Source: a candidate division KSB1 bacterium (GTDB lineage Bacteria > Zhuqueibacterota > Zhuqueibacteria > JANLFK01 > Oleimicrobiaceae). From it: a DNA stretch of 64,000 nucleotides. Below the pieces are notes generated by a model. The model was not told the origin of the DNA. It did no database searches and saw only the letters and a program-made list of their open reading frames with translations. This document shows, piece after piece, positions 44,317 to 52,566 of this stretch; position 1 is the first letter of the stretch, and each line of letters opens with the position of its first letter. Location: the NCBI GenBank assembly GCA_024655945.1, contig JANLFK010000009.1:88353-152352 (forward strand). Direction: 5' to 3'. A program made the position numbers and the translations under genes.

Positions 44317-45804
44317 CTACAACTTGATGTCGATGCCCAGCATGAAGTTCATCGCATCCAGCTTGTAGGTGCCGGCCATGTTGTCGTAGCTGGTCACCAT
44401 GCCGGTGGCGTCCTTCACCTCCGCCCAGGTGGGCACGGTGCGGTCGCCGATGAACATCTTCTCCACGCTGGCATGCACGGTGGCAAAGCCCAGGCAGTAG
44501 CCCAAGCCGAGGCCGCCCACGTAGCGCCGGTTAATGTCCGGGATGGTGGGGCTCAGGGTGTGGTCAGGCGTGGCCGCCGGTTCGGTGTAGAAGAAGCCAC
44601 GGACCTTCAAGGCGCTGAGTGAATACTCGAGGCCCGCGCTGAGTCGCAGGGCATCTTTCCACTCTTGCACCAGCTCCCCAAGTTCCGTGCCGTCGGCCTT
44701 CCTGTTGACTTTGATTACGTCCCAGGCAGACCACTGCGTGAAAGCCACATCGGCAGTCACCACCAGGTTGTTGATGCCGGTGTAGGTGAGTCCTGCGCCC
44801 ACCTCCAACGGCAGGGGCAGGTCGGCAGTGACATCGGTTTCCACGGGAGCCGTGGCCGGCTGCTGGGTTTGTGGGTTGATGGTGGCGCCGGAGTAGACGC
44901 CCATCACCTTCGCATAGGTGGCCTGGTCGATCTGGCCTCCTGCCAGCAGGGCATTCAACTGCGCCTGGAGAGCCGCAAGCTGTTGGGCAGAAAGCTTCGC
45001 GGTGTAGGTGAGCATGGAGACCTTGCCCTCCAGCGGTTGGTCAAGGTAGTAGCGCCCGGCCAGTCCTAAGGTGAGACATTGGGTCACTTTGTACTGCAGG
45101 CCGATGTTGCCGCCAAAACCCCAGCCATCGCCCTCCAGCTTCTGCTCCGTCAGCAGGTGGTCAAACGGCTTGGCCAACAGGCCCAGCTGCGTCAGGAGCG
45201 GGCTCAATGGCGTCAGCTTGAGCGGATTGGGGGTGAAAACCGGCTGGCGGATCTCGATGCTGTTCGTGATGATGCTGATGCCAAGGCCCACGGATAGCTT
45301 GTCCGTCACCTGGTAGGCGATGGAGGGATGGATGTCGATGACCTTGAGGTTATCTTCGACGTCGATGTCTGGGTAGAGCGGATTGTACCCGCTGGTCTCG
45401 AGCAGGTTCCACTTCGAGCCGAGGCCAAAGGGGGCGAACACGGAGATACCTACCGCTAACTTGTCCATGCCGTAGACAAATCCAGCGGCCGGGAGGTAGA
45501 AGGTCTGCGGCTCATTTTCCATTTCTGTGGTGCGCAGAGCGCCAATGGCTGGGTTGGCCAGGTACTTGCCTTTCGGGCCCACGATCTCGAAGCTGCCACC
45601 GAAGTGTAGCCCCTGGATTTGCGCCAATCCGGCCGGGTTCCAGTACATGCCGCTCCAATCATTGGAGAGCCCACGGTAGGCACCTCCCAGGGCCGTTGCC
45701 CTGGCCCCTATGCCTGTCAAAGCCACCCCCGATGCAAGTACCACACTGAACGATGCTAAGGCCAAAACGCCCGCCAATGACAGCGCCAAAAGGGGTCTTC
45801 TCAT
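44317..45804 (-). CDS. FadL/OMPP1-type outer-membrane transport protein
   Basis: A 495-residue outer-membrane barrel of the FadL/TodX family, which carries long-chain fatty acids or other hydrophobic molecules across the outer membrane. After a signal peptide (ending VVLASG) comes the family N-terminal region ALTGIGARATALGGAYRGLS and DWSGMYWNPAGLAQIQG, which holds the NPA-type ligand-gating motif. The rest is a predicted 14-strand barrel. GGAGGAACAC precedes the ATG. A FadR gene and an acyl-CoA-linked oxidoreductase lie 1-4 kb away, consistent with fatty-acid use. Confidence 0.85.
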   Translation of the reverse strand: MRRPLLALSLAGVLALASFSVVLASGVALTGIGARATALGGAYRGLSNDWSGMYWNPAGLAQIQGLHFGGSFEIVGPKGKYLANPAIGALRTTEMENEPQTFYLPAAGFVYGMDKLAVGISVFAPFGLGSKWNLLETSGYNPLYPDIDVEDNLKVIDIHPSIAYQVTDKLSVGLGISIITNSIEIRQPVFTPNPLKLTPLSPLLTQLGLLAKPFDHLLTEQKLEGDGWGFGGNIGLQYKVTQCLTLGLAGRYYLDQPLEGKVSMLTYTAKLSAQQLAALQAQLNALLAGGQIDQATYAKVMGVYSGATINPQTQQPATAPVETDVTADLPLPLEVGAGLTYTGINNLVVTADVAFTQWSAWDVIKVNRKADGTELGELVQEWKDALRLSAGLEYSLSALKVRGFFYTEPAATPDHTLSPTIPDINRRYVGGLGLGYCLGFATVHASVEKMFIGDRTVPTWAEVKDATGMVTSYDNMAGTYKLDAMNFMLGIDIKL

Positions 45805-45953
45805 GTGTTCCTCCGTTCAGTTTGACCGAATACCTTACTGCTTACCCTGCCGCCCCTCCTACCACACCTTTTCCTTGCATTCTTGCGCTTTTTCTCTGCC
45901 CGATGGTCACCTCCTTTCGCAGCTGCACCGACTCGCCCACAGTAGCCAGCCTC

Positions 45954-46340
45954 TTACCGTAAAGCAAGCGGCCAAGGCTGGCGAATAGCAAGAAACATCA
46001 GACTCGAACCAAGGAGAGCTACGTTCTTGCTGAAGTTGATCATCTCGCTCATCCTGGTCGCCGGGTCCTGCACCGTCCAAAAAGCATGCATGGTGAAGGT
46101 CACCGGCACGAAGAATACCACCAGGGCCACCACGCCAATGGTAGGGCGGTAGCCGGTGAGTAAGCTGAGCCCAGCTATCAACAGCAACAGGCCAGACACC
46201 ACCACCGCCACCTTGGCAGCGGGGATCCCTTTGCTCGCGGCGTAGCCGCTCATCATCCCCAACTTCGTGAAGTGGTTCACGGCGCTGAAAAGGTAGTACA
46301 CCCCAACAATGATGCGTCCTACCAAGAATGCCACCTGCAT
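45954..46340 (-). CDS. DoxX-family membrane protein
   Basis: A 128-residue protein with four membrane helices: VAFLVGRIIVGVYYLFSAVNHF, AAKVAVVVSGLLLLIAGLSLLT, IGVVALVVFFVPVTFTMHAF and VALLGSSLMFLAIR. The pattern with FSAVNHFTKLG and FVPVTFTMHAFW is DoxX-like. Function in this group is poorly defined; some members aid redox or sulfur-stress responses. The frame continues upstream to 46400, but GAGGAGG just before ATG 46340 decides the start. It is transcribed divergently from the FadR-like gene. Confidence 0.8.
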   Translation of the reverse strand: MQVAFLVGRIIVGVYYLFSAVNHFTKLGMMSGYAASKGIPAAKVAVVVSGLLLLIAGLSLLTGYRPTIGVVALVVFFVPVTFTMHAFWTVQDPATRMSEMINFSKNVALLGSSLMFLAIRQPWPLALR

Positions 46341-46413
46341 GACGAGGCCCTCCTCGCTGGACCGCACCGGTCTCCTTCTGACCATGATGGCAGGGATCAC
46401 TCAGGCAGCACTT

Positions 46414-46441
46414 AAGATAACAAAAATTGCGAAATTGTCAA
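46414..46441 (-). promoter_or_regulatory. Predicted doxX promoter
   Basis: Read on the minus strand: TTGACA (46441-46436), a 16-base spacer and TATCTT (46419-46414), about 75 bases before the doxX ATG. The -35 is a perfect consensus. The spacing matches the other promoters in the window. Confidence 0.6.
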
Positions 46442-46499
46442 GGCCTATTTTTAGAAGAATAATGGGGTTCAGACCTCTGAAGCTCATTCAATAAAGCCC

Positions 46500-46527
46500 T
46501 TGATTTTGAACGAATAAATGCTACATT
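46500..46527 (+). promoter_or_regulatory. Predicted fadR-like gene promoter
   Basis: TTGATT (46500-46505), a 16-base spacer and TACATT (46522-46527). The FadR-type operator begins two bases after the -10 and so covers the expected transcription start, an arrangement for repression by its own product. Confidence 0.6.
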
Positions 46528-46528
46528 T

Positions 46529-46548
46529 GTGAATGGCAGTTCATTCAC
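46529..46548. promoter_or_regulatory. FadR-type operator
   Basis: A perfect 7-bp inverted repeat, GTGAATG and CATTCAC, around GCAGTT. The inner 18 bases, TGAATGGCAGTTCATTCA, fit the Bacillus FadR box TGAATGAMTANTCATTCA at all but three positions, all within the spacer half. It sits directly downstream of the predicted -10 of the TetR-type gene. Confidence 0.75.
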
Positions 46549-46611
46549 CGGGAGGCCTCCTGAATTCGCAGCAGGCGGTTTGTGGTGGACCAAGCGGAAA
46601 GGAGCGGACCT

Positions 46612-47199
46612 ATGGGCGAGGACAAGCGCGAGCGGATAATGAAGTCCGCCATGAAGATGTTCGCCAAGAAGGGCTTCTACAACACCAAAGTCTCGGAGAT
46701 CGCGCGAGGCGCGGGCGTGGCGGACGGCACTACCTATCTTTACTTCAAGAGCAAAGACGACATTCTCATTTCGCTGTTTGAGACGCAAATGGAGCCAATT
46801 CTTGCCCAGGTGCGCCAGGAGTTGGCAAAGGAGAGCACGGCCACTGACAAGCTGCGCCGGTTTGCGCAACTGCACTTTCAGATGGTGGAGAAGAACCAGG
46901 ACCTGGCCATGGTCATCGTGGTGGAGCTACGGCAGAGTGCCAAGTTCATGCACGAGTACCCCGGCACCAAGTTCAAGGAGTACTTAGATGTGATCGGCGC
47001 CATCATCGAGGAAGGACAGCAGAGTGGCGAGTTGCGCAGCGACATTCACCCCAGCATTGCCAAGCAGGTAATCTTTGGCGCGTTGGACGGTTTGGCAACC
47101 AACTGGATCCTCGCCAAGCGGAGCAAACGAGGCCTAAGTGATTTGGCCGACCAGGTGGCCGACTTCTTCGTGCGTGGCGTGGCGGCCTGCGGAGCATAG
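46612..47199 (+). CDS. TetR-family regulator, FadR-like
   Basis: A 195-residue repressor. The N-terminal TetR helix-turn-helix (KRERIMKSAMKMFAKKGFYN, VSEIARGAGVADGTTYLYFK, residues about 5-55) is followed by a ligand domain typical of the Bacillus/Thermus FadR group (LRRFAQLHFQMVEKNQDLAMV, VVELRQSAKFMHEY). FadR proteins release DNA when long-chain acyl-CoA binds. Three facts support this: the operator at 46529, the following oxidoreductase gene of the FadF type (a known FadR target in Bacillus), and the nearby FadL-like gene. ATG 46612 has AAAGGAG upstream; a start at 46582 is an alternative. Confidence 0.85.
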   Translation: MGEDKRERIMKSAMKMFAKKGFYNTKVSEIARGAGVADGTTYLYFKSKDDILISLFETQMEPILAQVRQELAKESTATDKLRRFAQLHFQMVEKNQDLAMVIVVELRQSAKFMHEYPGTKFKEYLDVIGAIIEEGQQSGELRSDIHPSIAKQVIFGALDGLATNWILAKRSKRGLSDLADQVADFFVRGVAACGA

Positions 47200-47217
47200 C
47201 CCGCCGCAAAAAAGGCT

Positions 47218-47245
47218 TTGACTTTTTGCCGGGGAGTGATAAATT
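47218..47245 (+). promoter_or_regulatory. Predicted promoter for the FadF/EMO-type gene
   Basis: TTGACT (47218-47223), a 16-base spacer and TAAATT (47240-47245). No clear FadR box overlaps it, so any FadR control would have to come from read-through of the fadR-like transcript or from a weak site. The ATG is about 130 bases downstream. Confidence 0.5.
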
Positions 47246-47376
47246 CCATTCTGCCAAAGGAAGGGAGCCCAGCGGAAGGGGCGTTGGGTGTTAGGGCGGA
47301 GGAATCATCCGAGTGCAGGCGTGGCTGAACTTATTGGCGAGAGAGCGGACCTGATTAGCCAGTGCAGCGAGGAGCG

Positions 47377-49368
47377 ATGGAGACACTGACAAGACCGACG
47401 CGGGAAATCTACTGGAACATTCCGGGCTACGGATGGCTCTATCTGATTTTCGTGCTCGCCTTGGCGGTTTTTGGCTACGGGGTGTATCGGCACCTGCGGT
47501 TGTGGCGCATGGGCAGGCCCGAGGACCGCACGGAGCGGCCGCTTCTGCGAGTGCGGCACCTGTTGCTGGATGGGCTACTGCAACGCGCGGTGCTGCGGGA
47601 GGCCTTTCCTGGGCTAATGCATGCGCTCATCTTCTTCGGCTTTGTGGCCTTGTTCATTGGCACGCTCCTTGTTTTCCTTCAGGCAGATTTTGGGCTGCAG
47701 ATCCTGCACGGGCGGTTCTACCTCTACTATTCGCTGCTGCTGGACCTTTTCGGCGCGCTCTTTGTCGTCGGCCTGCTCATCGCGGCGGTGCGGCGCTATG
47801 TGTTGCGCCCGCAGCGGCTCAACAACCGCCTCGACGACGCCGTGCTTCTTTCCATGCTGTTCGTCATCGGCGTGGGTGGCTTCTTCATCGAGGCAACGCG
47901 CATAGCTGCCACGCTGCCACCATGGCGGGCCTGGTCACCCGTGGGCAATTGGCTTTCCGCCTTTGTGGCGCCTCTTGCGCAAGGCGACAAGCTGAGCCTG
48001 CATCGCATCCTCTGGTGGGGACATCTCGTGGTGTCGATGGGCTGCGTTGCCTACCTTCCCTACTCCAAGCTCTTTCACATTTTCGTTTCGCCGACCAATG
48101 TCTATTTCAAGTCCTTGGGGCCGCGTGGCGAGCTGCTTCCTATCGACATGGAGGCTTGCGAGACCTTTGGCGTCACGCGCATGAACGAGTTCACCTGGAA
48201 GCAGCTTTTTGACTTGGACGCCTGCACCTCGTGCGGCCGCTGCCAGGATGTTTGTCCGGCGCATGCTACCGGCAAGCCCCTTTCCCCGAAACAGCTCATT
48301 CTCGACCTGAGGGAGCAGATGGGCCGCGAGGGGCAGTCTTCCGGCTCCGACGCGCCGGATCAGGGGGCAAAGGCCCTTCTTGGCGAAGCCGTCGCCGATG
48401 ACGTGCTCTGGAGTTGCACCACCTGCTTCGCCTGCCAGGAGCACTGCCCGGTGGCGATCGAGCACGTGCGCAAGATTGTCGACATGCGGCGGGCTCTGGT
48501 GCTCACGGAGGCACGTTTTCCGCAGGAGTTGCAGCCGGCGTTCAGGGGGCTGGAGACCAACGGCAACCCGTGGGGGATGTCCAGCGCCAACCGTGCCGCC
48601 TGGACCGAGGGGGTAGAAGTGCCCACCATCCAGGAGCGGCCCGATGCCGAGTACCTCTGGTTCGTGGGGTGCGCAGGCTCCTTCGACGACCGCGGCGTGA
48701 AGATTTCGCGAGCGTTGGCCCACCTGCTCAATGCTGCAGGTGTGAGCTATGCGGTGCTCGGTGTGGAAGAGAGCTGCTGTGGCGACCCGGCGCGCCGCGC
48801 CGGCAACGAGTACGTGGCCATGACCCTCATGCAGCAGAATGTCGAACTTTTCGGGCGCTACGGGGTCAAGAAGGTGCTCACTTCATGTCCACACTGCTAC
48901 AACGTGCTCGAGAATGAATACCGACAGTTTGGCGGCTCCTACGAAGTGGTGCACCATTCGCAACTGTTGGCCCAGCTCCTGGCAGGAGGGCGGTTGCGTT
49001 TAGCCGGCTCCGTGACGAGCGCAGTGGCTTTTCATGACTCCTGCTACTTGGGACGGTACAACAACATCTACTCCCCGCCGCGCGAGGTGTTGCAGGCGGT
49101 CGTGGGAAAGCCCCCGCGCGAGCTCTCGCGGCACAAGCAGCGCAGCTTCTGCTGCGGCGCCGGCGGCGGCAGAATGTGGATGGAGGAAAGGCTCGGCACA
49201 CGCATCAACCACGCGCGCACCGATGAGGCGCTTGCGGCCGGGGTGCAGACCCTGGCCGTTGCCTGCCCCTTCTGCCTGATCATGCTGGATGACGGCGTGA
49301 AAGACCGAGGCGCAGAGGAGAAGATGCGGGTGCTGGACATCGCGCAGGTGCTGGCGCAGGCGGTGTGA
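47377..49368 (+). CDS. ETF:menaquinone oxidoreductase-type FeS protein (FadF/EMO family)
   Basis: A membrane protein that takes electrons from electron-transfer flavoprotein, reduced by acyl-CoA dehydrogenases, and gives them to menaquinone. The 663-residue chain has a nitrate-reductase-gamma-like heme b membrane domain (about 15-225), then two [4Fe-4S] motifs, CTSCGRCQDVCP and CTTCFACQEHCP, and two CCG domains (ESCCGDPARRAGNE, SFCCGAGGGRMW) that build a heterodisulfide-reductase-like cluster. This is the layout of Bacillus FadF and of EMO from syntrophic fatty-acid oxidisers. ATG 47377 has GAGGAG two bases upstream. The FadR-like gene lies just before it. No ETF or acyl-CoA dehydrogenase gene is in the window. 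Confidence 0.87.
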   Translation: METLTRPTREIYWNIPGYGWLYLIFVLALAVFGYGVYRHLRLWRMGRPEDRTERPLLRVRHLLLDGLLQRAVLREAFPGLMHALIFFGFVALFIGTLLVFLQADFGLQILHGRFYLYYSLLLDLFGALFVVGLLIAAVRRYVLRPQRLNNRLDDAVLLSMLFVIGVGGFFIEATRIAATLPPWRAWSPVGNWLSAFVAPLAQGDKLSLHRILWWGHLVVSMGCVAYLPYSKLFHIFVSPTNVYFKSLGPRGELLPIDMEACETFGVTRMNEFTWKQLFDLDACTSCGRCQDVCPAHATGKPLSPKQLILDLREQMGREGQSSGSDAPDQGAKALLGEAVADDVLWSCTTCFACQEHCPVAIEHVRKIVDMRRALVLTEARFPQELQPAFRGLETNGNPWGMSSANRAAWTEGVEVPTIQERPDAEYLWFVGCAGSFDDRGVKISRALAHLLNAAGVSYAVLGVEESCCGDPARRAGNEYVAMTLMQQNVELFGRYGVKKVLTSCPHCYNVLENEYRQFGGSYEVVHHSQLLAQLLAGGRLRLAGSVTSAVAFHDSCYLGRYNNIYSPPREVLQAVVGKPPRELSRHKQRSFCCGAGGGRMWMEERLGTRINHARTDEALAAGVQTLAVACPFCLIMLDDGVKDRGAEEKMRVLDIAQVLAQAV

Positions 49369-49405
49369 CGTCCGTTGGCAGCGAAAGGCATCACGCGGGG
49401 GTATC

Positions 49406-50095
49406 GTGGTTCGCTATGTGGCAAAGATTCCGGAATGGCCTGAAGGAGAACGGCCGCGCGAAAGACTCTTAGCGCACGGCCCGGAGCCCCTGGCCGACGC
49501 GGAGCTCCTGGCTATCATCCTCCGCACTGGCTCCGGAGGGGCCACGGCTCTGGATTTGGCCCGACATCTGTTGCATAAGTATCATGGCTTCCGGGGTCTG
49601 GATGCGCGCTCGCCGGCCGAGCTCTGTCAAGAGACAGGGGTCGGACCGGCCAAGGCGGCGCAGATCAAGGCAGCCTTGGAGATCGGCAAGCGGCTGTTCC
49701 GAGAGCAGAGCCGGGTGGGAGACAAGGTGGCCTCCAGTGCCGACGTGTACGCGCTCGTGCGTGGCCACATACGCGACCTGCCCCGCGAGGTGTTCATAGT
49801 GCTGTTTCTCACCAGCCGCAACAAGTTGCTGGATGAAAAGACCGTCTTCGAAGGGAGCCTCACCGAGAGCGTAGTCAGTCCCCGCGAGGTTGTCTACGAG
49901 GCGCTGTCGCGGCAGGCGGCTGCGGTGGTCTTTGTGCACAACCACCCCAGCGGCGATCCTTCGCCTTCCCAGGAGGACAAGAGCATCACCAAGATGCTCA
50001 AGGACGCCTGCCAGCTGGTGGGAATCACCGTGTTGGACCACGTCATCATAGGCAAGGACTCTTACTTCAGCTTTGCCGACGAAGGGCTGCTCTGA
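49406..50095 (+). CDS. radC: RadC family JAMM protein
   Basis: A 229-residue protein with an N-terminal helix-hairpin-helix region (PRERLLAHGPEPLADAELLA, LCQETGVGPAKAAQIKAALE) and a JAMM metal motif, VFVHNHPSGDPSPSQED (HxHx7SxxD). RadC was once linked to DNA repair, but its exact function is unsettled. GTG 49406 is the first good start. It lies upstream of the BMC pentamer genes with a 53-base gap, probably without functional link. Confidence 0.92.
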   Translation: MVRYVAKIPEWPEGERPRERLLAHGPEPLADAELLAIILRTGSGGATALDLARHLLHKYHGFRGLDARSPAELCQETGVGPAKAAQIKAALEIGKRLFREQSRVGDKVASSADVYALVRGHIRDLPREVFIVLFLTSRNKLLDEKTVFEGSLTESVVSPREVVYEALSRQAAAVVFVHNHPSGDPSPSQEDKSITKMLKDACQLVGITVLDHVIIGKDSYFSFADEGLL

Positions 50096-50148
50096 GGGAA
50101 CCGGCGGCCTTCCGGCAGAGTTGCGAATGCCCAGGCAAGGAGAGAGAG

Positions 50149-50445
50149 GTGGAAATCGCGCGTGTGGTCGGCACCGTAGTGTCGACGTGCAAGGACGAGA
50201 AACTCAACGGCAGCAAACTGCTCATCGTCAACCTGCTCACTCCAGAGGTTAAGCCGACTTCGACCTATCTAGTGGCCGTAGACACGGTCGGCGCCGGAGA
50301 GGGAGAGGTGGTGCTCATCGTGCGCGGCAGTTCGGCGCGCATGGCCAAGAACATGACCACCACCCCTACCGACACCAGCATCATTGGCATCGTCGATACG
50401 CTGGAGCTCGAAGGCAAGGTGGTCTTCCAGAAGTTCGGCGAGTAG
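50149..50445 (+). CDS. BMC pentamer (EutN/CcmL family) shell protein 1
   Basis: A 98-residue EutN/CcmL-fold protein. Such pentamers cap the vertices of bacterial microcompartments. The pattern is clear: IARVVGTVVSTCKDEKLNG, KLLIVNLL, VAVDTVGAGEGEVVLIVRGSS, and TSIIGIVDTLEL. GTG 50149 has AAGGAG 5 bases upstream. It is the first of three tandem paralogues; multiple pentamer types are known from the planctomycete/verrucomicrobial-type sugar-aldehyde compartments. Confidence 0.9.
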   Translation: MEIARVVGTVVSTCKDEKLNGSKLLIVNLLTPEVKPTSTYLVAVDTVGAGEGEVVLIVRGSSARMAKNMTTTPTDTSIIGIVDTLELEGKVVFQKFGE

Positions 50446-50473
50446 GTGGCCTCTGCGGAACAGGGAGCGAATC

Positions 50474-50758
50474 GTGAAACTGGGCAAGGTCATTGGCAAG
50501 CTCTGGTGCACGCGCAAGGACGAAAAGCTGGCCGGCGTGAAGCTGTACGTCATGCAGCCTCTGGACAAAGAGTTGCAGCCGTTGGGCAGACCCCTCATCG
50601 CTGCAGATGGGGTGGGCGCAACCGAGGGGGAGATTATCTACTGGGTCAGCGCCCGCGAGGCCTGTTACGCCATCGACGGCCGCCAGATCCCTTCGGATTG
50701 CTCGATCGTGGGGATCCTCGACGACATCTACGTGGCCCCCGAGGCGGAGGAGAAGTGA
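50474..50758 (+). CDS. BMC pentamer (EutN/CcmL family) shell protein 2
   Basis: A 94-residue paralogue of its neighbours: KLGKVIGKLWCTRKDEKLAG, LYVMQPLD, AADGVGATEGEIIYWVSAREA and CSIVGILDDIYV. GTG 50474 is supported by GGGAG about 6 bases upstream and by the conserved start VKLGKVIG; the frame is open upstream across the first gene's end. The stop is followed by the third gene after 3 bases. Confidence 0.9.
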   Translation: MKLGKVIGKLWCTRKDEKLAGVKLYVMQPLDKELQPLGRPLIAADGVGATEGEIIYWVSAREACYAIDGRQIPSDCSIVGILDDIYVAPEAEEK

Positions 50759-50761
50759 GCG

Positions 50762-51046
50762 ATGGTTATCGGCAAAGTGGTCGGCAACATTCATGCGACC
50801 ATCAAGAAGGCTTGCTATCAGGGGCGAAAGCTCCTGTTGGTGCAACCTGTGGCGCCCGATCTGACCCCCTTGCACGACCTCATCCTGGCGGTGGACAGCG
50901 TGGATGCGGGGGAGGGCGACCTTGTCCTGGTGGCCCAGGAGGGGAAGGCCGCAGCCGACATCTTGGGCATGAAAGAGGTGCCGGTGCGCAGCGTGGTGGT
51001 GGGGGTGATTGACCATTTCGACATGGCACAAGAAAAGAGAGAGTGA
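50762..51046 (+). CDS. BMC pentamer (EutN/CcmL family) shell protein 3
   Basis: A 94-residue paralogue: VIGKVVGNIHATIKKACYQG, LLLVQPV, AVDSVDAGEGDLVLVAQEGKA and VVVGVIDHFDM. The ATG lies 3 bases after the preceding stop, and the aldolase gene begins 3 bases after this one ends, so all four genes form one operon. The differences between the three paralogues suggest distinct vertices or partners. Confidence 0.9.
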   Translation: MVIGKVVGNIHATIKKACYQGRKLLLVQPVAPDLTPLHDLILAVDSVDAGEGDLVLVAQEGKAAADILGMKEVPVRSVVVGVIDHFDMAQEKRE

Positions 51047-51049
51047 AGC

Positions 51050-51847
51050 GTGGCGCAATCTGTCTTTCAGGTCAAGCGAGAGATTATCGATATCTGCCAG
51101 CGCATCTACCAGCGGGGCTATGTGGCCGCCAACGACGGCAATGTCAGCGTGCGACTGGATGACAACCGGGTCATCGTGACCCCGACGGGGATGAGCAAGG
51201 GCTTCCTCAAGGTCGACCAGCTGGTGATGGTTGATATGCAGGGGCGACAAATTGGCGGCACGCTCAAGCCATCGTCTGAGGCCCTATTGCACCTGGACAT
51301 CTACAAGCAGCGCCCCGACGTCAATGCGGTGGTCCATGCCCACCCGCCGACGGCGACGGGATTTGCCGTGGCCGGCATCCCGCTCACCAAGTGTGTCCTG
51401 CCGGAAGTGATTATCAGCCTCGGTGGTGTTCCCCTTGCGGAGTATGCGACTCCTGGCACCCCGGAGCTTCCGCAGGTCATCCGCGACTATCTGAAAGGCC
51501 ATGATGCGGTGCTTCTGGCCAACCACGGGGCGCTGACCATTGGCCGCACCCTCATCCAGGCGCACTACCGCATGGAGACCATCGAGCATTTTGCCAAGAT
51601 AATGCTGGTGGCCATGCAGCTGGGCAGGGTGAACGTGCTGGAAATGGAGCGGGTCAACCAACTTCTGGAGTTGCGGCAGAGGCTCGGCCTCGACCATGGC
51701 CGACCGGCCTGCGAACCGTGTGAGACCGCAGGAGAGGCGACTGGGCGTGCTCCCGTGCCGACAGGGGACCTCTACGCCGAGCTCGATCGGGTGACGGAAG
51801 AGACCACCGCGCGAATGATCGCATCCCTGCGGCAATCATCTGGGTAG
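51050..51847 (+). CDS. Class II aldolase/adducin family protein (fuculose-phosphate aldolase-like)
   Basis: A zinc aldolase of the fuculose/rhamnulose-phosphate type, which splits a deoxyketose 1-phosphate into dihydroxyacetone phosphate and lactaldehyde. The 265-residue protein has YVAANDGNVSVRLDDNRVIV, TPTGMSKG, EALLHLDIYKQRPDVNAVVH, the zinc motif HAHPPTATGFAVAG and LANHGALTIGRTL. The final 40 residues are an extra, Glu/Thr-rich tail, possibly a shell-targeting peptide, which is inference. In planctomycete-type microcompartments this same family sits beside several pentamer genes, so fucose or rhamnose breakdown is the best guess. Start GTG 51050. Confidence 0.85.
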   Translation: MAQSVFQVKREIIDICQRIYQRGYVAANDGNVSVRLDDNRVIVTPTGMSKGFLKVDQLVMVDMQGRQIGGTLKPSSEALLHLDIYKQRPDVNAVVHAHPPTATGFAVAGIPLTKCVLPEVIISLGGVPLAEYATPGTPELPQVIRDYLKGHDAVLLANHGALTIGRTLIQAHYRMETIEHFAKIMLVAMQLGRVNVLEMERVNQLLELRQRLGLDHGRPACEPCETAGEATGRAPVPTGDLYAELDRVTEETTARMIASLRQSSG

Positions 51848-51882
51848 AGAGTCTCTTGCTTGCCAAAAGGAGGGGACGGGCC

Positions 51883-52500
51883 ATGAGGCTTCTTGCTCTG
51901 GGGGTGGTCGCTTTGTGCCTGCTGGGTGGGTTTCACTTTTCTGGGCAGGCGCAGGAACGAGCTGATATCTCGGCCATATTGGAGCGCGCCCAGGGCTCGT
52001 GCGATGCCGGCCGTTACTTGGAAGCCGCCAATCAGCTCCGCCAGGCACTGCGCTTGCTGAACAAGGCAATCGTTACGCAAATGGAGGGCCTCCTGCCGGA
52101 ACCAGAGCGAGGGTGGGAGGCTCAGCCCACCCAAGCAGAGGCGGACGAGTTTGTCGCTCACGTCGGGCTGAAGGTGCGCCGGCAGTACGTGAAGAGCAAT
52201 AGCGCGCAGACCGTAGAGGTGGAGGTGGTCGTCGGGGCGGTGGATGCCGGCGTGCTGATGAGGTGGTTGGCCAACCCGATCCAGATGGAGCGGGCGAGCG
52301 AGGGGAGCAAGCTCATCACCATTGGCACACGACGCTGGGTTGCCAAGTACGACGAGCGCGATCAGACGGCCGAGTTAGCCACCGTGGTCGGCACTGACCG
52401 GGTGGTGCGCGTGCGTGGCTACAGCTTGCGTAGTGCGGAGCCAGCCGAAAAGTACGCGGCACGGGTACCCTTGGAGACCCTGGAGCGCCTGTTCAGATAG
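51883..52500 (+). CDS. Secreted protein of unknown function
   Basis: A 205-residue exported protein with a signal peptide (MRLLALGVVALCLLGGFHFS, cleavage near GQAQE). The mature N-terminus (ISAILERAQGSCDAGRYLEA) resembles one TPR helix pair, followed by a mixed alpha/beta region (VEVEVVVGAVDAGVLMRWLA, LITIGTRRWVAKYDERDQ) of no recognised family. AGGAGGGG lies 10 bases before ATG 51883. It stands between the aldolase and dnaG genes. I do not recognise it. Confidence 0.55.
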   Translation: MRLLALGVVALCLLGGFHFSGQAQERADISAILERAQGSCDAGRYLEAANQLRQALRLLNKAIVTQMEGLLPEPERGWEAQPTQAEADEFVAHVGLKVRRQYVKSNSAQTVEVEVVVGAVDAGVLMRWLANPIQMERASEGSKLITIGTRRWVAKYDERDQTAELATVVGTDRVVRVRGYSLRSAEPAEKYAARVPLETLERLFR

Positions 52501-52566
52501 TGGGCCAGGTGGGTGCTTGCATGCCCATGGCTGTTTTGCGCAGCACTTGAGGTTACAAGGATTGCG

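Noticed and set aside
45805..45850. FadR box upstream of the FadL-like gene
   Set aside because: Searched because of the fatty-acid context; no TGAATGA...TCATTCA-like palindrome is present.
45905..45917. Perfect Shine-Dalgarno (AAAGGAGGTGACC on the minus strand) between doxX and the FadL-like gene
   Set aside because: No ATG follows at usable distance; only an ATC or a GTG inside the motif leading to about 20 codons. No family supports a leader peptide.
47230..47260. Second FadR box over the EMO-type gene promoter
   Set aside because: Only a degenerate half-match (TGATAAATTCCATTC) with wrong spacing.
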